From Roseovarius aestuarii (GTDB taxonomy: Bacteria > Pseudomonadota > Alphaproteobacteria > Rhodobacterales > Rhodobacteraceae), in contig JAPWHL010000015.1 of assembly GCA_027214255.1 (NCBI GenBank), forward strand, positions 62,001-126,000: DNA of 64,000 nt. The letters run 5' to 3'. Position 1 is the stretch's first letter. Each line of letters opens with the position of its first letter. The position numbers and the translations under genes were made by a program. Below the pieces are notes generated by a model. That model did no database searches and was not told the origin of the DNA. It saw only the letters and a program-made list of their open reading frames with translations. Positions 1 through 9,779 of this stretch are shown piece by piece.

Positions 1-1
1 A

Positions 2-715
2 ATTGAAGAAGTTGCACAGGTCGAACCCGCACAGGATTTGCCCGCGATCGTGGCCAATGCAGAGCCGTTCGAGGCAAGCGGAGAAAAGCCCCTGATGGCG
101 ATCATTCTGATTGATGACGGCTCCAGCTCTATTGGCCTGAATGCGCTTGCGGCGTTTCCTTATCCTTTAAACTTTGCGGTGGATGCCTTGGCCCCCAACG
201 CGACCGAGACAATGGCGCGCTATCGCGCCGCAGGTTTTGAGGTGCTGGCACTGGCCAACCTGCCCGACGGTGCGCAGGCGGTGGATACCGAAATCACAAT
301 GCAAACCATTCTTGGCGCTGTCCCCGAAGCGGTGGCGATTATTGAAGGCACCGGGACCGGCTTGCAAATCAGCCGCGATGCCAGCGAACAATTGGCACCG
401 ATCCTGCTTGAATCAGGCCACGGTCTGGTTCTGTTTTCAAAGGGGCTGGATACGGCCAGCAAGCTGATCAGCCGCGAGGGTGTACCCGTGGGCACGGTCT
501 TTCGCGATTTTGACGCCAAAGGCCAAAACGCGACTGTCATTCGCCGCTTTTTGGATCAGGCCGCGTTCAAGGCCGGGCGGGAGGATGGCGGTGTGATCAT
601 GTTGGGCCGCTTGCGGGCCGACACGATCAGCGCGCTGTTACTTTGGGGGCTGCAAGACCGTGCCAACCGTGTGGAGCTGGCCCCGATTTCGGCTGTGCTG
701 ACCGAAGGCCAATAA
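2..715 (+). CDS. Divergent polysaccharide deacetylase family protein, 5'-truncated
   Basis: The reading frame is open from base 2 and ends with TAA at 713-715, leaving 237 C-terminal residues; the true start lies upstream of the window. The segment beginning MAIILIDDG followed by a PYPLNFAVD stretch, then cycles of alternating hydrophobic strands and a late GGVIMLGRLR segment, fits the YibQ/COG2861 'divergent polysaccharide deacetylase' family, a periplasmic or envelope-associated NodB-like fold. In family members this domain is often preceded by a linker rich in acidic and Pro residues, as the first 30 visible residues suggest. Substrate is unknown for the family. The fragment is cut only by the window edge; nothing indicates that it is broken. 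It converges on rluE. Confidence 0.75.
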   Translation: MEEVAQVEPAQDLPAIVANAEPFEASGEKPLMAIILIDDGSSSIGLNALAAFPYPLNFAVDALAPNATETMARYRAAGFEVLALANLPDGAQAVDTEITMQTILGAVPEAVAIIEGTGTGLQISRDASEQLAPILLESGHGLVLFSKGLDTASKLISREGVPVGTVFRDFDAKGQNATVIRRFLDQAAFKAGREDGGVIMLGRLRADTISALLLWGLQDRANRVELAPISAVLTEGQ

Positions 716-843
716 GCCAATAAAGAGTTTGGCCTTTGAGTGAGGGTTCGCGGACATTGCGAAGCCTTGTCAGCCCTTTTGACCGTCCTCGCATTTCTAG
801 ACGGGGCGGTGGTGGCCCAGGGCTTGGATCTAAACGAGTTCGG

Positions 844-1404
844 TTAACGGACCGGTTTTATGGCGTCTTGCCATGTGCCTGGGTCCAATCCGTCCAGCGT
901 CCAATCCCCGATGCGCCACCGCACCAATCGCAGGGTGGGGTGCCCGACATTGGCTGTCATGCGCCGAACCTGACGGTTGCGCCCCTCGGTTAGTGTGATT
1001 TCAATCCAGCAATCGGGCACGGATTTGCGAAACCGGACTGGCGGGTTGCGCGGCCACAGATCAGGGGCGTCGATCCTGCGGGCTTGCGCAGGGCGCGTCG
1101 GGCCATCTTTAAGCGTCACACCGCCGCGCAGGGCGGCCAATGCTGAATCATCCGGCTCACCTTCGACCTGTACCAGATAGGTTTTCGGGGCCTTGAACTT
1201 TGGGTGGGCGATCCTTGCCTGCAATTTGCCGTCGTCAGTCAACAGCAACAACCCCTCGCTGTCGCGATCCAGGCGCCCGGCAGGATAAACGCCGGGCAGG
1301 CCGATGAAATCGGACAGGGTCGCGCGCGGGCTACCTTCTGTGCTGCGGTCGGTAAACTGTGACAGGACGCCATGCGGTTTGTTAAACAGGATCAATCGGG
1401 ACAT
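844..1404 (-). CDS. rluE: 23S rRNA pseudouridine synthase, RluE type
   Basis: This 186-residue protein isomerises a uridine of 23S rRNA to pseudouridine; the E. coli relative modifies U2457. The start [12 protein letters not shown], the RluB/E/F-type catalytic block [14 protein letters not shown] (catalytic Asp at about residue 46), the substrate-loop [12 protein letters not shown] and the [10 protein letters not shown] motif are all present and spaced as in RluE. There is no S4 domain, also as in RluE. I chose ATG at 1404 because the homology begins there; the frame stays open upstream but that extension is low-quality. It is transcribed away from the SGNH hydrolase gene's 3' end, on the same strand, about 145 bp downstream. 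Confidence 0.9.
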   Translation of the reverse strand: MSRLILFNKPHGVLSQFTDRSTEGSPRATLSDFIGLPGVYPAGRLDRDSEGLLLLTDDGKLQARIAHPKFKAPKTYLVQVEGEPDDSALAALRGGVTLKDGPTRPAQARRIDAPDLWPRNPPVRFRKSVPDCWIEITLTEGRNRQVRRMTANVGHPTLRLVRWRIGDWTLDGLDPGTWQDAIKPVR

Positions 1405-1549
1405 GGCGCGGACCATTGTTGAAGCGTCTGGATGGAGACCGGAGAGGTCAGAGTGTCTGAATTCGTGAACAACGACAACAGGCATGACAGCATATAGGGC
1501 GTTCTCGGCCTTGGGTTGATTTCGAAATTCTGTCGGGCCCGTGGCATGA

Positions 1550-2797
1550 TCAATTGCTGAATTCGCCACTGATCGTTTGAAAGATAGACTCCGCGATCAC
1601 ACGATTTCCAACATGGTTGATGTGGCAAAAATCCAGATAGGGTGATGGGTCCAACCCGTCGAATGCGGCCGTTAGATCGGTTGAAAACGGGACGTTGGAC
1701 AGCGCGCTTTGAAATACCGGATAGGTCTGTTCGTAGGCGGATTTGACCAACTGGCTACCTGAGGTCGCGTCGCGGTCCAATATGCTGTTTTCGTAAGTGT
1801 TGGTTTCGCGCTTTGTGTAAATTGTCGGTTGCAGGAAGTGATAAAACGTCGCGCCGCTGTCGAGGGAAAAGGCTTGAGCCGTGTTTAGCACTGACAGATA
1901 GGCGTCAGTTGCTGAGTTGATCACCTCTGGATCAATGGCTTTGTCGCGCTCGGCTTGGTTCAGGGCGACCCGGAAAATTGCCAGTTCGCCTGCCAGCTTG
2001 CGCAGAAGGCGTGGCAGAAACGGCTCTTCTTTGGGCCGTCCGATCATATAGCCGTCCTGATTTTCATAGACGACTCGCTGCATCACATCATTAACGCCAT
2101 CATAGAACAGTACGATGTCTTGTGGCTGCAAACGGATGTCTTCGACCAGCCGCGATAGTTGTTGACCGCTGTCGATAGAGGTGACGCCCATGTTGATCAC
2201 TGCGGTACTGTCGGTCACCCGATTGACCATTTTCTGAAGCTGTGAGGCAATGGTGTATTCGTCGGGCACTTCGATGTTGAACACCGTAGAACCGCCGAAC
2301 AGATAGATTTTGCGTTGGGCATTTTCCGGTTGGTCCACGGTTTTGCGATGGCCGTCGACAACGTTGTACCAACGCCCTTCGAAATCCTTGAGATACACTT
2401 TGTTTGAGTCGGCAGCCATGTAATGATTGCCCGACAAGTCGGCCATCTCGTCCAACAGTTCGGGGCTGAAATAGGCTGCGTCCTGATAGGGCTGCGGTGT
2501 CGTGCGCAAAAAGGCCTGATGGTCAAATCGCGGATATAGCGCACGCAAAAGAAGGTCGATCAAGACCAGTGTAACCAGAACGACCGCAAAGTTGATCAAG
2601 ACGAGTCTGGTGCCAAAGAAATAGCTAAGCACGACAACAATCAGTGCGATGACATCCACTAGTGCAATCAAGAACAGTTCGACGTCGTCTAGCGGTGGGT
2701 GCGGATCAAAAAGGCCAACCACGATGGGATTGAAGATGGCAATGCAAGCCAGCAGCGCCAGAATATGCCTGACCAGCCGTGTGTTCAAAACCGTCAT
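1550..2797 (-). CDS. Membrane-anchored SGNH/GDSL-family hydrolase
   Basis: The 415-residue product has three predicted membrane segments at roughly residues 10-30, 40-62 and 64-85, then a soluble domain. That domain carries the SGNH blocks: GGST with the nucleophile Ser near 170, an Asn-Met-Gly block near 202-204, DGVND with the block-III Asn near 236, and a C-terminal D-x-x-H-x-x-H segment near 389-395. The family contains esterases and sugar O-acyl hydrolases; the membrane anchor suggests action on an envelope or extracellular glycan, but the substrate cannot be read from sequence. The start at 2797 has only a weak AGGA upstream. About 150 bp separate it from the trpE stop, so co-transcription with trpE is possible but unproven. 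Confidence 0.7.
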   Translation of the reverse strand: MTVLNTRLVRHILALLACIAIFNPIVVGLFDPHPPLDDVELFLIALVDVIALIVVVLSYFFGTRLVLINFAVVLVTLVLIDLLLRALYPRFDHQAFLRTTPQPYQDAAYFSPELLDEMADLSGNHYMAADSNKVYLKDFEGRWYNVVDGHRKTVDQPENAQRKIYLFGGSTVFNIEVPDEYTIASQLQKMVNRVTDSTAVINMGVTSIDSGQQLSRLVEDIRLQPQDIVLFYDGVNDVMQRVVYENQDGYMIGRPKEEPFLPRLLRKLAGELAIFRVALNQAERDKAIDPEVINSATDAYLSVLNTAQAFSLDSGATFYHFLQPTIYTKRETNTYENSILDRDATSGSQLVKSAYEQTYPVFQSALSNVPFSTDLTAAFDGLDPSPYLDFCHINHVGNRVIAESIFQTISGEFSN

Positions 2798-2946
2798 GGT
2801 GTCTATGTCCTACTCAGAAAATTTCAGGCGCCCATGTGCCGCCGCCCTTGAACGGCGGAACGTCAATCACCACCGCGTCCGGCAGGTCAGGTTGTTCTGG
2901 GGGGCAACATATCCCCCGGCATCAAGCCCTCAGCAAGCGCAGCCGA
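2798..2946 (-). other. Intergenic stretch with an unexplained short open frame
   Basis: Between trpE and the SGNH hydrolase the minus strand can be read as a short peptide ending in ...VVIDVPPFKGGGTWAPEIF with a stop at 2814-2816. No convincing start or ribosome binding site precedes it, and an in-frame stop lies about 37 codons upstream of its stop. It could be a gene remnant or chance. No terminator is visible here. Confidence 0.25.
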
Positions 2947-4458
2947 TCAGGTATTGCCACCACCATCAAAGCGCGCAGCATCGGCCGCAGCGCGGCGGAT
3001 CGCGTTGGATTTGTGGACGGTTTCCATATATTCCGCCTCAGGGTCGCTGTCATAGACCACGCCGCCACCTGCCTGAATATAAAGGTTTTCGTCCTTAACC
3101 ACGGCGGTGCGCAGCGCAATGCAGACGTCCATGTCGCCACCGGCGCTAAAATACCCCACACCACCGCCATAGACGCCACGTTTCTCGGGCTCCAATTCGT
3201 CGATGATCTCCATCGCGCGGACTTTGGGGGCACCGGACACGGTTCCGGCGGGCAGTCCCGCCAACAATGCGCTTAGGGCGTCTTGATCATCGGCCAGCTC
3301 GCCCACGACATTGCTGACGATATGCATCACGTGGCTATAACGTTCGATGATGAATTCTTCGGTCGGGTGGACCGTGCCGATCTTGCTGACGCGGCCGGTG
3401 TCGTTTCGTCCCAAATCCAGCAGCATCAGGTGTTCGGCCAGTTCTTTCTGGTCGGCCATCAGATCGGCCTCGTTGGCGCGGTCCTCGGCGGGGGTTGCGC
3501 CACGCGGGCGGGTGCCTGCGATGGGGCGGATTGTCACCTCGTTGCCAAAGACGCGGACCAGAATCTCGGGGCTGGCCCCAACCACCTGAAAGCCGCCGAA
3601 GTTGAAATAGAACATAAAGGGTGACGGGTTGGTGCGGCGCAAACTGCGGTACAGCGCAAAGGGGGGCTGGCGAAAGGTCTGTGTCCAGCGTTGGCTGGGC
3701 ACCACCTGAAAAATATCGCCCGCGCGGATATACTCCTTGGCCTTTTCCACGGCGGCCTTATAGCCTTCGCGTGTAAAGTTGGAGACTGGCGCGGCGTCTT
3801 CGCGGGCTTCGCCCATCTGGCGGCTGGATTGGGGCAGGGCGCGGTCCAGATCGCGTACAGCGTCCATCACCCGCTCGGCGGCTTGCGCATAGGCCGCCCG
3901 CGCCGTCAGGCCAGACCCGGCCCAGATCGGCGAGACGACGATCACCTCGCCTTTGACCCCGTCCAGAACGGCCACGACCGACGGCCGCAGCATCAGCGCG
4001 TCTGGCACGCCCAGCGGATCGGGATTCACATTCGGAAGGTTCTCGACCAGCCGGATCATGTCATAGCCCAGATACCCGAACAGGCCCGCACTGGCAGCGG
4101 GCAAATCTTCGGGCAGGTCAATCCGGCTTTCGGCGATTAGGTTGCGCAGGTTATCCAGCGGATCGCCGTCCTGATCCTCAAACGTGTCGGGGTCGTAGCG
4201 CGCGGCGCGATTGATGCGGCTGATGGTGCCGTGACACTGCCAGATCAGATCAGGTTTCATACCGATGATCGAATACCGCCCGCGCACTTCGCCGCCGGTT
4301 ACGGATTCCAACATGAACGCATCGGTTGCAGCGCCGGTCAGTTTCAGCATCAACGAGACAGGTGTGTCCAAATCCGCGGCGAGGCGGGTGTAAACCACCT
4401 GTGCTTTGCCTGCGTCATGCCCTGTGGCGAAATCATCAAAGGTTGGGGTCAGATCCAC
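2947..4458 (-). CDS. trpE: Anthranilate synthase component I
   Basis: TrpE converts chorismate plus ammonia (from the TrpG glutaminase) to anthranilate, the first step of tryptophan synthesis in the cytoplasm. The 503-residue length is normal. The N-terminal domain binds tryptophan for feedback inhibition; the C-terminal chorismate-binding domain shows PIAGTRPRG, the DLGRNDTGRV block, PAGTVSGAPKVRAMEII and the closing GGGVVYDSDPEAEY. The start is a GTG at 4456-4458, 11 bp after the ppiD stop, so it is very probably co-transcribed with ppiD. No trpG or trpDC is adjacent, and I saw no Trp-rich leader peptide. Confidence 0.95.
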   Translation of the reverse strand: MDLTPTFDDFATGHDAGKAQVVYTRLAADLDTPVSLMLKLTGAATDAFMLESVTGGEVRGRYSIIGMKPDLIWQCHGTISRINRAARYDPDTFEDQDGDPLDNLRNLIAESRIDLPEDLPAASAGLFGYLGYDMIRLVENLPNVNPDPLGVPDALMLRPSVVAVLDGVKGEVIVVSPIWAGSGLTARAAYAQAAERVMDAVRDLDRALPQSSRQMGEAREDAAPVSNFTREGYKAAVEKAKEYIRAGDIFQVVPSQRWTQTFRQPPFALYRSLRRTNPSPFMFYFNFGGFQVVGASPEILVRVFGNEVTIRPIAGTRPRGATPAEDRANEADLMADQKELAEHLMLLDLGRNDTGRVSKIGTVHPTEEFIIERYSHVMHIVSNVVGELADDQDALSALLAGLPAGTVSGAPKVRAMEIIDELEPEKRGVYGGGVGYFSAGGDMDVCIALRTAVVKDENLYIQAGGGVVYDSDPEAEYMETVHKSNAIRRAAADAARFDGGGNT

Positions 4459-4469
4459 GGGGTGTCGCC

Positions 4470-6314
4470 TTATTGAAAATTGGCATGGACGGCGTTTAAC
4501 GCCTGTTGATCCAAGGTAATGCCTACACGGCTGCGAATGTCATCTGCCAGTGCCTGATACAGGTCCTGCGCGATATCGCTGGCGGCGGCATCGGACAGTC
4601 CACTGCGCAGAGTTTCAAGTTCGGCGTCGCTGGTGTCGGGGGCGTTGATGGCGTCCAGACGCAGGATATAGACCTGAGATTCGCCTTCCAGCAAGGTCAC
4701 GTCACCCTGATCCATGCCAAACACTGTCGAGATGAACTCGGGCGGCGTGTCGGGCTGAAAACTGCGCCGCGTCAGATCGGTTGCCGTCTGAGGTGACAGG
4801 CCCTGATCGGCAAAAGACGCACCTGACTTCAGTGCCGTGATGATGGCTTCGGCCTGCTCACGCAGCGCCGTCACAGTTGTTTCGGCGGCCCATGCGGCCT
4901 GAACGCTGTCGCGGACATCTTCCAGCGGTTCGATTTCAGGATCAATAATCGTGTCCAGACGCATGGCAAAAATGCCGCCGTCTTCTAGGCTGATCACCTC
5001 GGGGTAATCGCCGATTTTCACGTTTTTCGCGGCGGCACGGAATGCCTCGTAAGCGCCGATGCCTTCTTTGACACCTTCGTGCCAGTCAATGATTGCGACG
5101 CGCATGTCGGTTTCTTCGCCCAGTTCTTCGATGGTTGCGCCACCCGCCAGCAGGTCGTCGATCGCGTCCATCTGATCGTCGACCACGCGGCTGGCGCGAT
5201 CACCCGCCAGCGCATCCCGCAACATCGGTTCGGCCTCTTCGAAGGGGGTGTTGCTGGCTTGCAGAACCGCATTCACACGAAACAACGCCGGGCCGATAGC
5301 AGTGGTCACAGGGCCAACCACATCGCCCGCTTGCGCGCCAAAGACGGTCTCACCGGCGGGGCCCAGATCCTGCTGGCTGACATCGCCCAGATCAATGTCG
5401 TTCATGCTAAGGCCGCGGTCCTCGACGAGTGCCTCAAAGCTGCTGTCGCCCGAAGTGATCGCGCTCAGCGCGTCCTCGGCTGCGGCAGTATCGGCAAAGG
5501 CCAGACGTTCGACCAGCCGACGCTCGGGTTGCTGGAATTCAGCGATGCGATCTTGATACAGCTCGCGCAACATCTCTTCGCTGACCTTGATGTCGTCGAT
5601 GATCATTTCCGGTGTCAGCCACGCATAGCTGATGCGTTTGACTTCGGGGGTGGTGAAATCGGGCAGGTGCGATTGATGATACGCGCGCAGGTCGTCTTCG
5701 GTGGCGACGGGCAGGCCGGTTTTCAGATCAGCCCGGCCAAGTGCCGCAAAAGTGATGTCACGAGATTCCGCAATGTAGTTCAGCAATGTCTCGGAATAGG
5801 CATCGGGGGCATGAACACCCGAGATGACGGCCCCTTGCAACAAGGTGCGTGCGGTGTCGCGCCGGACTGTATCTTCGAATTGCGCCTCGTTCAGACCGGC
5901 TTGTTGCAGGGTGAACGAATAGGCTTCGCGGTCGAAATTTCCGTCCAGCCCCTGAAAGCCGGGGATGTCCAGAATTTGATCACGCAAGGTGACGTCGCCG
6001 ACGGAAATACCCATATCACGGGTTTCATTGTCCAACGCGGCATTGGCCACCAGACGCGCCAGCACCAGCTGCGTAATGCCTGCCGCATCCGCCTGAGCGA
6101 AGGATACTTGCGTCTCGGATTCTGCCTGAAGCGCATTGACCTCGTTGCGCAGGGCGCGGGCATAGTCATTGACGTCAATCTCGGAGTCGCCAACAGCGCC
6201 GACGCTGCTGATACTGCCGCCCAGATTGGTCACGCCGAATCCGCCAAGACCAAGGATCAGAAGGGCCATCAAAACCCACATGGCCGATTTAGAAATACTG
6301 TTGCCGCGCTTCAT
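4470..6314 (-). CDS. ppiD: Periplasmic folding factor, PpiD-type (SurA_N/PPIC-type PPIase)
   Basis: The 614-residue protein begins with a short basic segment and one membrane helix (about residues 12-30), giving an N-in, periplasm-facing anchor. A SurA_N_3-like chaperone region follows, with conserved RNEVNAL and EAQFEDTVRRDTARTLL segments. A parvulin-like region (about 240-360) comes next, then a long helical C-terminal part. PpiD homologues help newly translocated outer-membrane and periplasmic proteins fold; many are poor or inactive isomerases, and activity is not certain here. The gene lies 11 bp upstream of trpE, an arrangement typical of the Rhodobacteraceae (from memory). About 45 bp separate it from the aminotransferase gene upstream. 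Confidence 0.85.
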   Translation of the reverse strand: MKRGNSISKSAMWVLMALLILGLGGFGVTNLGGSISSVGAVGDSEIDVNDYARALRNEVNALQAESETQVSFAQADAAGITQLVLARLVANAALDNETRDMGISVGDVTLRDQILDIPGFQGLDGNFDREAYSFTLQQAGLNEAQFEDTVRRDTARTLLQGAVISGVHAPDAYSETLLNYIAESRDITFAALGRADLKTGLPVATEDDLRAYHQSHLPDFTTPEVKRISYAWLTPEMIIDDIKVSEEMLRELYQDRIAEFQQPERRLVERLAFADTAAAEDALSAITSGDSSFEALVEDRGLSMNDIDLGDVSQQDLGPAGETVFGAQAGDVVGPVTTAIGPALFRVNAVLQASNTPFEEAEPMLRDALAGDRASRVVDDQMDAIDDLLAGGATIEELGEETDMRVAIIDWHEGVKEGIGAYEAFRAAAKNVKIGDYPEVISLEDGGIFAMRLDTIIDPEIEPLEDVRDSVQAAWAAETTVTALREQAEAIITALKSGASFADQGLSPQTATDLTRRSFQPDTPPEFISTVFGMDQGDVTLLEGESQVYILRLDAINAPDTSDAELETLRSGLSDAAASDIAQDLYQALADDIRSRVGITLDQQALNAVHANFQ

Positions 6315-6359
6315 CCGATGCCCTTTGCATGACTGCTGTTTTTGGGTGTGAACGACTGT

Positions 6360-7556
6360 CTACGCGCTGCCCCCGTCCGGTGCAAGAGGCCAGCCCAGAC
6401 CGGCAAGCCGCGCAAACAGCGAGTTGATCCCGGTGCGATCCACATTGGCAAAAGCGATGCGCATCTGGCGGGTGCCGGCCACGTCGCCGGGGGGGGTGAA
6501 CATGGTGCCCGGCAACAGCAAGACACCGGCATCTTGCACCAGTTTCGGGGCCAAATCGGCGCTGGAGCCTGCAAACGGGTGCTGGAGATAGGCGAAATAG
6601 GCCCCGACGCCCAACAGTTTCCATCCCTGTTGGACCAACTGGGGCATGTTGTCGTTGATTGCCGCGCGCCGATCCAGAATCTCGGCTCGCTCACCGGCCA
6701 GCCATGAGCCTAGGTTTTGCATCCCCCAAAGGGCCGCGATCTGCCCCAGTTGGTTGGGGCAAATGGCGACGGTATCCAGAAATTTCTCGATCTCGGCGAT
6801 GCGCGCCGGGGCAGCGACCATCGCGCCGACGCGGTGCCCGGTCAGGCGGTAGGCTTTGGAAAACGAATAGAGCTGGATCAGGGTGTCGCCCCAATTGGGG
6901 TCGGTGAACAGATTGTGGGGCGCATCTGATCGCGCGTCAAAATCGCGATATGTTTCATCCAAAATCAGGGCGATGCCGTGCTGTTGGGCTACATCAAACA
7001 GCGCCCGCACCAGATCTGCGGGATATTCTACGCCGCCGGGATTGTTGGGTGTCACCAGTACCAATGCGCGGGTGCGCGGGGTGATCAGGGCTGCGGCGGC
7101 GTCCGGATCAGGCAACAGGGCAGGGCCGGTCGGCAAGGGCACAGTGCGCACACCGTTCATGTCCAGCCACATACGGTGATTGAAATACCATGGCGTCGGC
7201 AGAATGACTTCGTCGCCCTCATCGCAGAGCGCGGCGATGGCGGCGCAAAACGCCTGATTGCAGCCCGAGGTGATGGCGACATTGTCCGGGCCCAACGACC
7301 CGCCATAGGCGGTGCTCCACTGGCTGGCGACCTCGCTGCGCAGATCGTCATTGCCTAGAACAGGCCCATAAAGATGTGCATCCGCGCGGGTCAATGCGGC
7401 TTCGGAAATAACTCGGCGCAGGGCCTCGGGCGGGGGATCAACAGGAGCGGCCTGACTGACGTTAATCAACGGGCGGTCGGCCGGATGGGTGACACCTGCC
7501 AGCCAGCGCCGCGAATCCATGACCGGCGGGGTAAACGTGCGTTCGGTGCGGCTCAT
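6360..7556 (-). CDS. PLP-dependent class I/II aminotransferase
   Basis: The 398-residue protein has the fold-type I aspartate aminotransferase pattern: a substrate-binding GPVLGNDDLR region, SGCNQAF, the LVTPNNPGG motif contacting PLP, DETYRDF with the Asp that holds the pyridine nitrogen, and SFSKAYRLTGHRVG carrying the Schiff-base Lys. The amino-acid substrate cannot be assigned. ATG at 7556 is preferred because AGGAG lies at good spacing directly upstream (7562-7566); an in-frame extension to 7628 would overlap gpt. It follows gpt by about 25 bp on the same strand, so a fabI-lysE-gpt-aminotransferase transcript is likely. Confidence 0.85.
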   Translation of the reverse strand: MSRTERTFTPPVMDSRRWLAGVTHPADRPLINVSQAAPVDPPPEALRRVISEAALTRADAHLYGPVLGNDDLRSEVASQWSTAYGGSLGPDNVAITSGCNQAFCAAIAALCDEGDEVILPTPWYFNHRMWLDMNGVRTVPLPTGPALLPDPDAAAALITPRTRALVLVTPNNPGGVEYPADLVRALFDVAQQHGIALILDETYRDFDARSDAPHNLFTDPNWGDTLIQLYSFSKAYRLTGHRVGAMVAAPARIAEIEKFLDTVAICPNQLGQIAALWGMQNLGSWLAGERAEILDRRAAINDNMPQLVQQGWKLLGVGAYFAYLQHPFAGSSADLAPKLVQDAGVLLLPGTMFTPPGDVAGTRQMRIAFANVDRTGINSLFARLAGLGWPLAPDGGSA

Positions 7557-7582
7557 ATCAGACTCCTGAATGGAACGAAGCG

Positions 7583-8083
7583 TCAGCCGCCCCGATAGGG
7601 CGGAACGTAAAGCAAGGCCATGTCCCACGGAAAGTAGATCCAGCTGTCCTGATCCACGCGTCCGACATAGGTATCCACCCGGCTCAGACCCAATGGTTTG
7701 CCATACACGGTTGCAATATGGGCCTTTGGCATTGCCGCGCGCACAACGTCCAACGTGCGCCCGGTATCGACCAGATCGTCGATCACCAGAATGCCGGTGC
7801 CGTCACCGATGATTTCGGGATCGGGAGATTTGATCACTTTGGCTTCGGACTGGCTTTGATTGTCATAGCTTTTGACGCTGATCGTATCGACCACGCGAAT
7901 ATCCAGCTCGCGCGCGACAATCATGGCCGGGGCCATGCCGCCGCGTGTTATGGCCACGACCGCACGCCATGCGCCGTCGTCCGGCCCCTTGCCGTCTAGA
8001 CGCAGCGCCAATGTGCGCGAATCGCGGTGCAGCTGATCCCAGCTGACGTGGAAGCCTTTCTCGTGGGGTAGGCGGTCAGACAT
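7583..8083 (-). CDS. gpt: Xanthine(-guanine) phosphoribosyltransferase
   Basis: Gpt salvages xanthine and guanine by joining them to PRPP. The 166-residue length and the PRPP-binding block [14 protein letters not shown] (residues 97-110) identify a type I PRTase, and the opening [17 protein letters not shown] and [18 protein letters not shown] segments are characteristic of Gpt. The C-terminal WIYFPWDM...PYRG also matches the family. The ATG at 8083 has AGGAGG just upstream; a TTG one codon earlier is unlikely. It sits 12 bp downstream of the LysE-type gene. Confidence 0.92.
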   Translation of the reverse strand: MSDRLPHEKGFHVSWDQLHRDSRTLALRLDGKGPDDGAWRAVVAITRGGMAPAMIVARELDIRVVDTISVKSYDNQSQSEAKVIKSPDPEIIGDGTGILVIDDLVDTGRTLDVVRAAMPKAHIATVYGKPLGLSRVDTYVGRVDQDSWIYFPWDMALLYVPPYRGG

Positions 8084-8095
8084 CAAAGGCCTCCT

Positions 8096-8704
8096 TCAGG
8101 TGCGGTCCAGCATCAGACGCAGGCCAAGCGCGCCCAGAACGGTTGCGGCGACGCGGTCAAACACGGGTTTCAATCTAAGGTATCCGTTGCGCGCCGCAGG
8201 CGTCGACAGCAACAGCGCAAAGGCACCGTAGGCCAGCCATTCAATCACCATATGGTTGATCACGATCACCGCAATGTTGCCGGATGTCAGATCACGCGGA
8301 AAGATCACCACCAGAACCGAGGCTGCGAACAACATCGACTTGGGGTTGCTGAGATTAACAAACAGACCGCGCAGGAACGGGTTTTGGCGTGCGACGGGTG
8401 TGGCGGTGTCCAGTGGAGAGGCGGCGTCGCGCCAGATCATCACAGCCAGATAAATCAGATAGGCCGCTCCGATGATTTTCAGCGCAAGATAGGCCAGCGG
8501 CACCACCGTAAACACCGCGTTCAGCCCCATCAGCGCCATCAAAGTCCATACCGCAGCCGCCGTGCCCAGACCCAAGCCCAGCATCATTCCGGCAAACCGA
8601 CCTTCGATCAAGGTTGTGCGCAAAGCCACCAGCATGGCTGGTCCGGGGCTCAGCAACGCCGCCAGTAACACGCCGTTAAATGCCGCCAGATGAGCCCAAT
8701 CCAT
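8096..8704 (-). CDS. LysE/RhtB-family amino acid exporter
   Basis: The 202-residue inner-membrane protein begins with a conserved SPGPAMLVALRTTL segment typical of LysE/RhtB exporters, followed by about six hydrophobic stretches and the family's YLIYLAVMIWRDA and F.VNLSNPKSMLF motifs. Members export lysine, threonine, homoserine or other small amino compounds; the substrate cannot be inferred. The start at 8704 is 8 bp from the fabI stop, indicating co-transcription. Confidence 0.85.
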   Translation of the reverse strand: MDWAHLAAFNGVLLAALLSPGPAMLVALRTTLIEGRFAGMMLGLGLGTAAAVWTLMALMGLNAVFTVVPLAYLALKIIGAAYLIYLAVMIWRDAASPLDTATPVARQNPFLRGLFVNLSNPKSMLFAASVLVVIFPRDLTSGNIAVIVINHMVIEWLAYGAFALLLSTPAARNGYLRLKPVFDRVAATVLGALGLRLMLDRT

Positions 8705-8712
8705 GACCGCGA

Positions 8713-9528
8713 TCAGCCCTTGTTGGTCGCGTCGATGTCCGGCGCGTCCACGGCCTTCATACCGACAATATGATATCCTGCGTCGACATGCAGGTTTTCG
8801 CCCGTCACGCCGCTGCCCAGATCACTTAGGAGATACAGTGCAGATTTGCCCACATCATCGATGGTCACGTTGCGGCGCAGGGGCGAGTTCAGCTCGTTCC
8901 ATTTCAGGATATAGCGGAAATCACCGATACCGCTGGCGGCCAGTGTCTTGATCGGGCCGGCGGAAATGGCGTTGACGCGGATGCCGTCCTTGCCCAGATC
9001 CTCGGCCAGATATTTCACCGACGCTTCCAACGCCGCCTTGGCAACGCCCATAACGTTGTAATGCGGCATGACCTGCTCGGCGCCGTAATAGGTCAGGGTC
9101 AACATGGATCCGCCAGGCTCCATCAGTTTTTCGGCGCGCTGCGCCACGGCCGTAAAGCTGTAGCAGCTGATGTCCATCGTCATCAGGAAATTGTCGCGGC
9201 TGGTATCGACATACCGCCCACGAAGTTCGTTTTTGTCCGAAAACCCAATGGCATGCACCAAGAAGTCAATCTTGCCCCATGCCTTTTCGATCTCGGCAAA
9301 TGCTGCATCAATCGACTCGGGGTCCGAGACATTGCAATCAAACATGTGCTTGGACCCAAGCGACGCCGCCAGTGGTTCAACACGTTTCTTGAACGCGTCG
9401 CCCATATAGGTGAATGCCAGTTCGGCCCCCGCGTCGGCGCAGGCACGCGCGATACCCCAAGCGATGGATTTATCGTTGGCTAGGCCCATGATCAGACCAC
9501 GCTTGCCCGCAAGAAGGTTGTTTGACAT
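8713..9528 (-). CDS. fabI: Enoyl-[acyl-carrier-protein] reductase (NADH)
   Basis: FabI performs the last reduction of each fatty-acid elongation cycle. The 271-residue protein has the divergent SDR signature of FabI: GLANDKSIAWGIA at the cofactor site, the catalytic Tyr-(6)-Lys pair at about Tyr157/Lys164 in YNVMGVAKAALE, a second conserved Tyr near 147, and the AGPIKTLAASGIGDF substrate loop. This is the triclosan-target class. It is the first gene of a four-gene minus-strand run and is divergent from pdxH, with about 250 bp between them for promoters. Confidence 0.95.
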   Translation of the reverse strand: MSNNLLAGKRGLIMGLANDKSIAWGIARACADAGAELAFTYMGDAFKKRVEPLAASLGSKHMFDCNVSDPESIDAAFAEIEKAWGKIDFLVHAIGFSDKNELRGRYVDTSRDNFLMTMDISCYSFTAVAQRAEKLMEPGGSMLTLTYYGAEQVMPHYNVMGVAKAALEASVKYLAEDLGKDGIRVNAISAGPIKTLAASGIGDFRYILKWNELNSPLRRNVTIDDVGKSALYLLSDLGSGVTGENLHVDAGYHIVGMKAVDAPDIDATNKG

Positions 9529-9779
9529 GTTCAGGTCCCGCCCTATTTCAGCAACAATACGATCCTTTATGCGATCCCCATGCCTGCATCAAGGCCTGCA
9601 CTTGGAACGGTAAGATCACTGTGACCTTGCAGGCCCGTATTCTGTGAGGAGTTGCAAGATCGAACCGTCAGGCAGACAATCTTCAGGTTGATGATCCGAG
9701 TGATTCGCAATAGCGGGGCAGGTGGCCATGCCGTGATCTTTGGCAAGCCGACGGTGTTTAGCAGTGTGAGGGGCAACAG

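Noticed and set aside
736..993. Plus-strand frame after the deacetylase fragment
   Set aside because: It overlaps rluE in antisense and looks like low-complexity Arg/Gly/Pro reading.
4459..4469. Tryptophan leader peptide or attenuator for trpE
   Set aside because: Only 11 bp separate ppiD and trpE, leaving no room, and no Trp-rich frame or terminator is seen.
5079..6332. Long plus-strand frame of 417 codons opposite ppiD
   Set aside because: It is antisense to a well-supported gene, has no domain resemblance, and arises from GC-rich codon bias.
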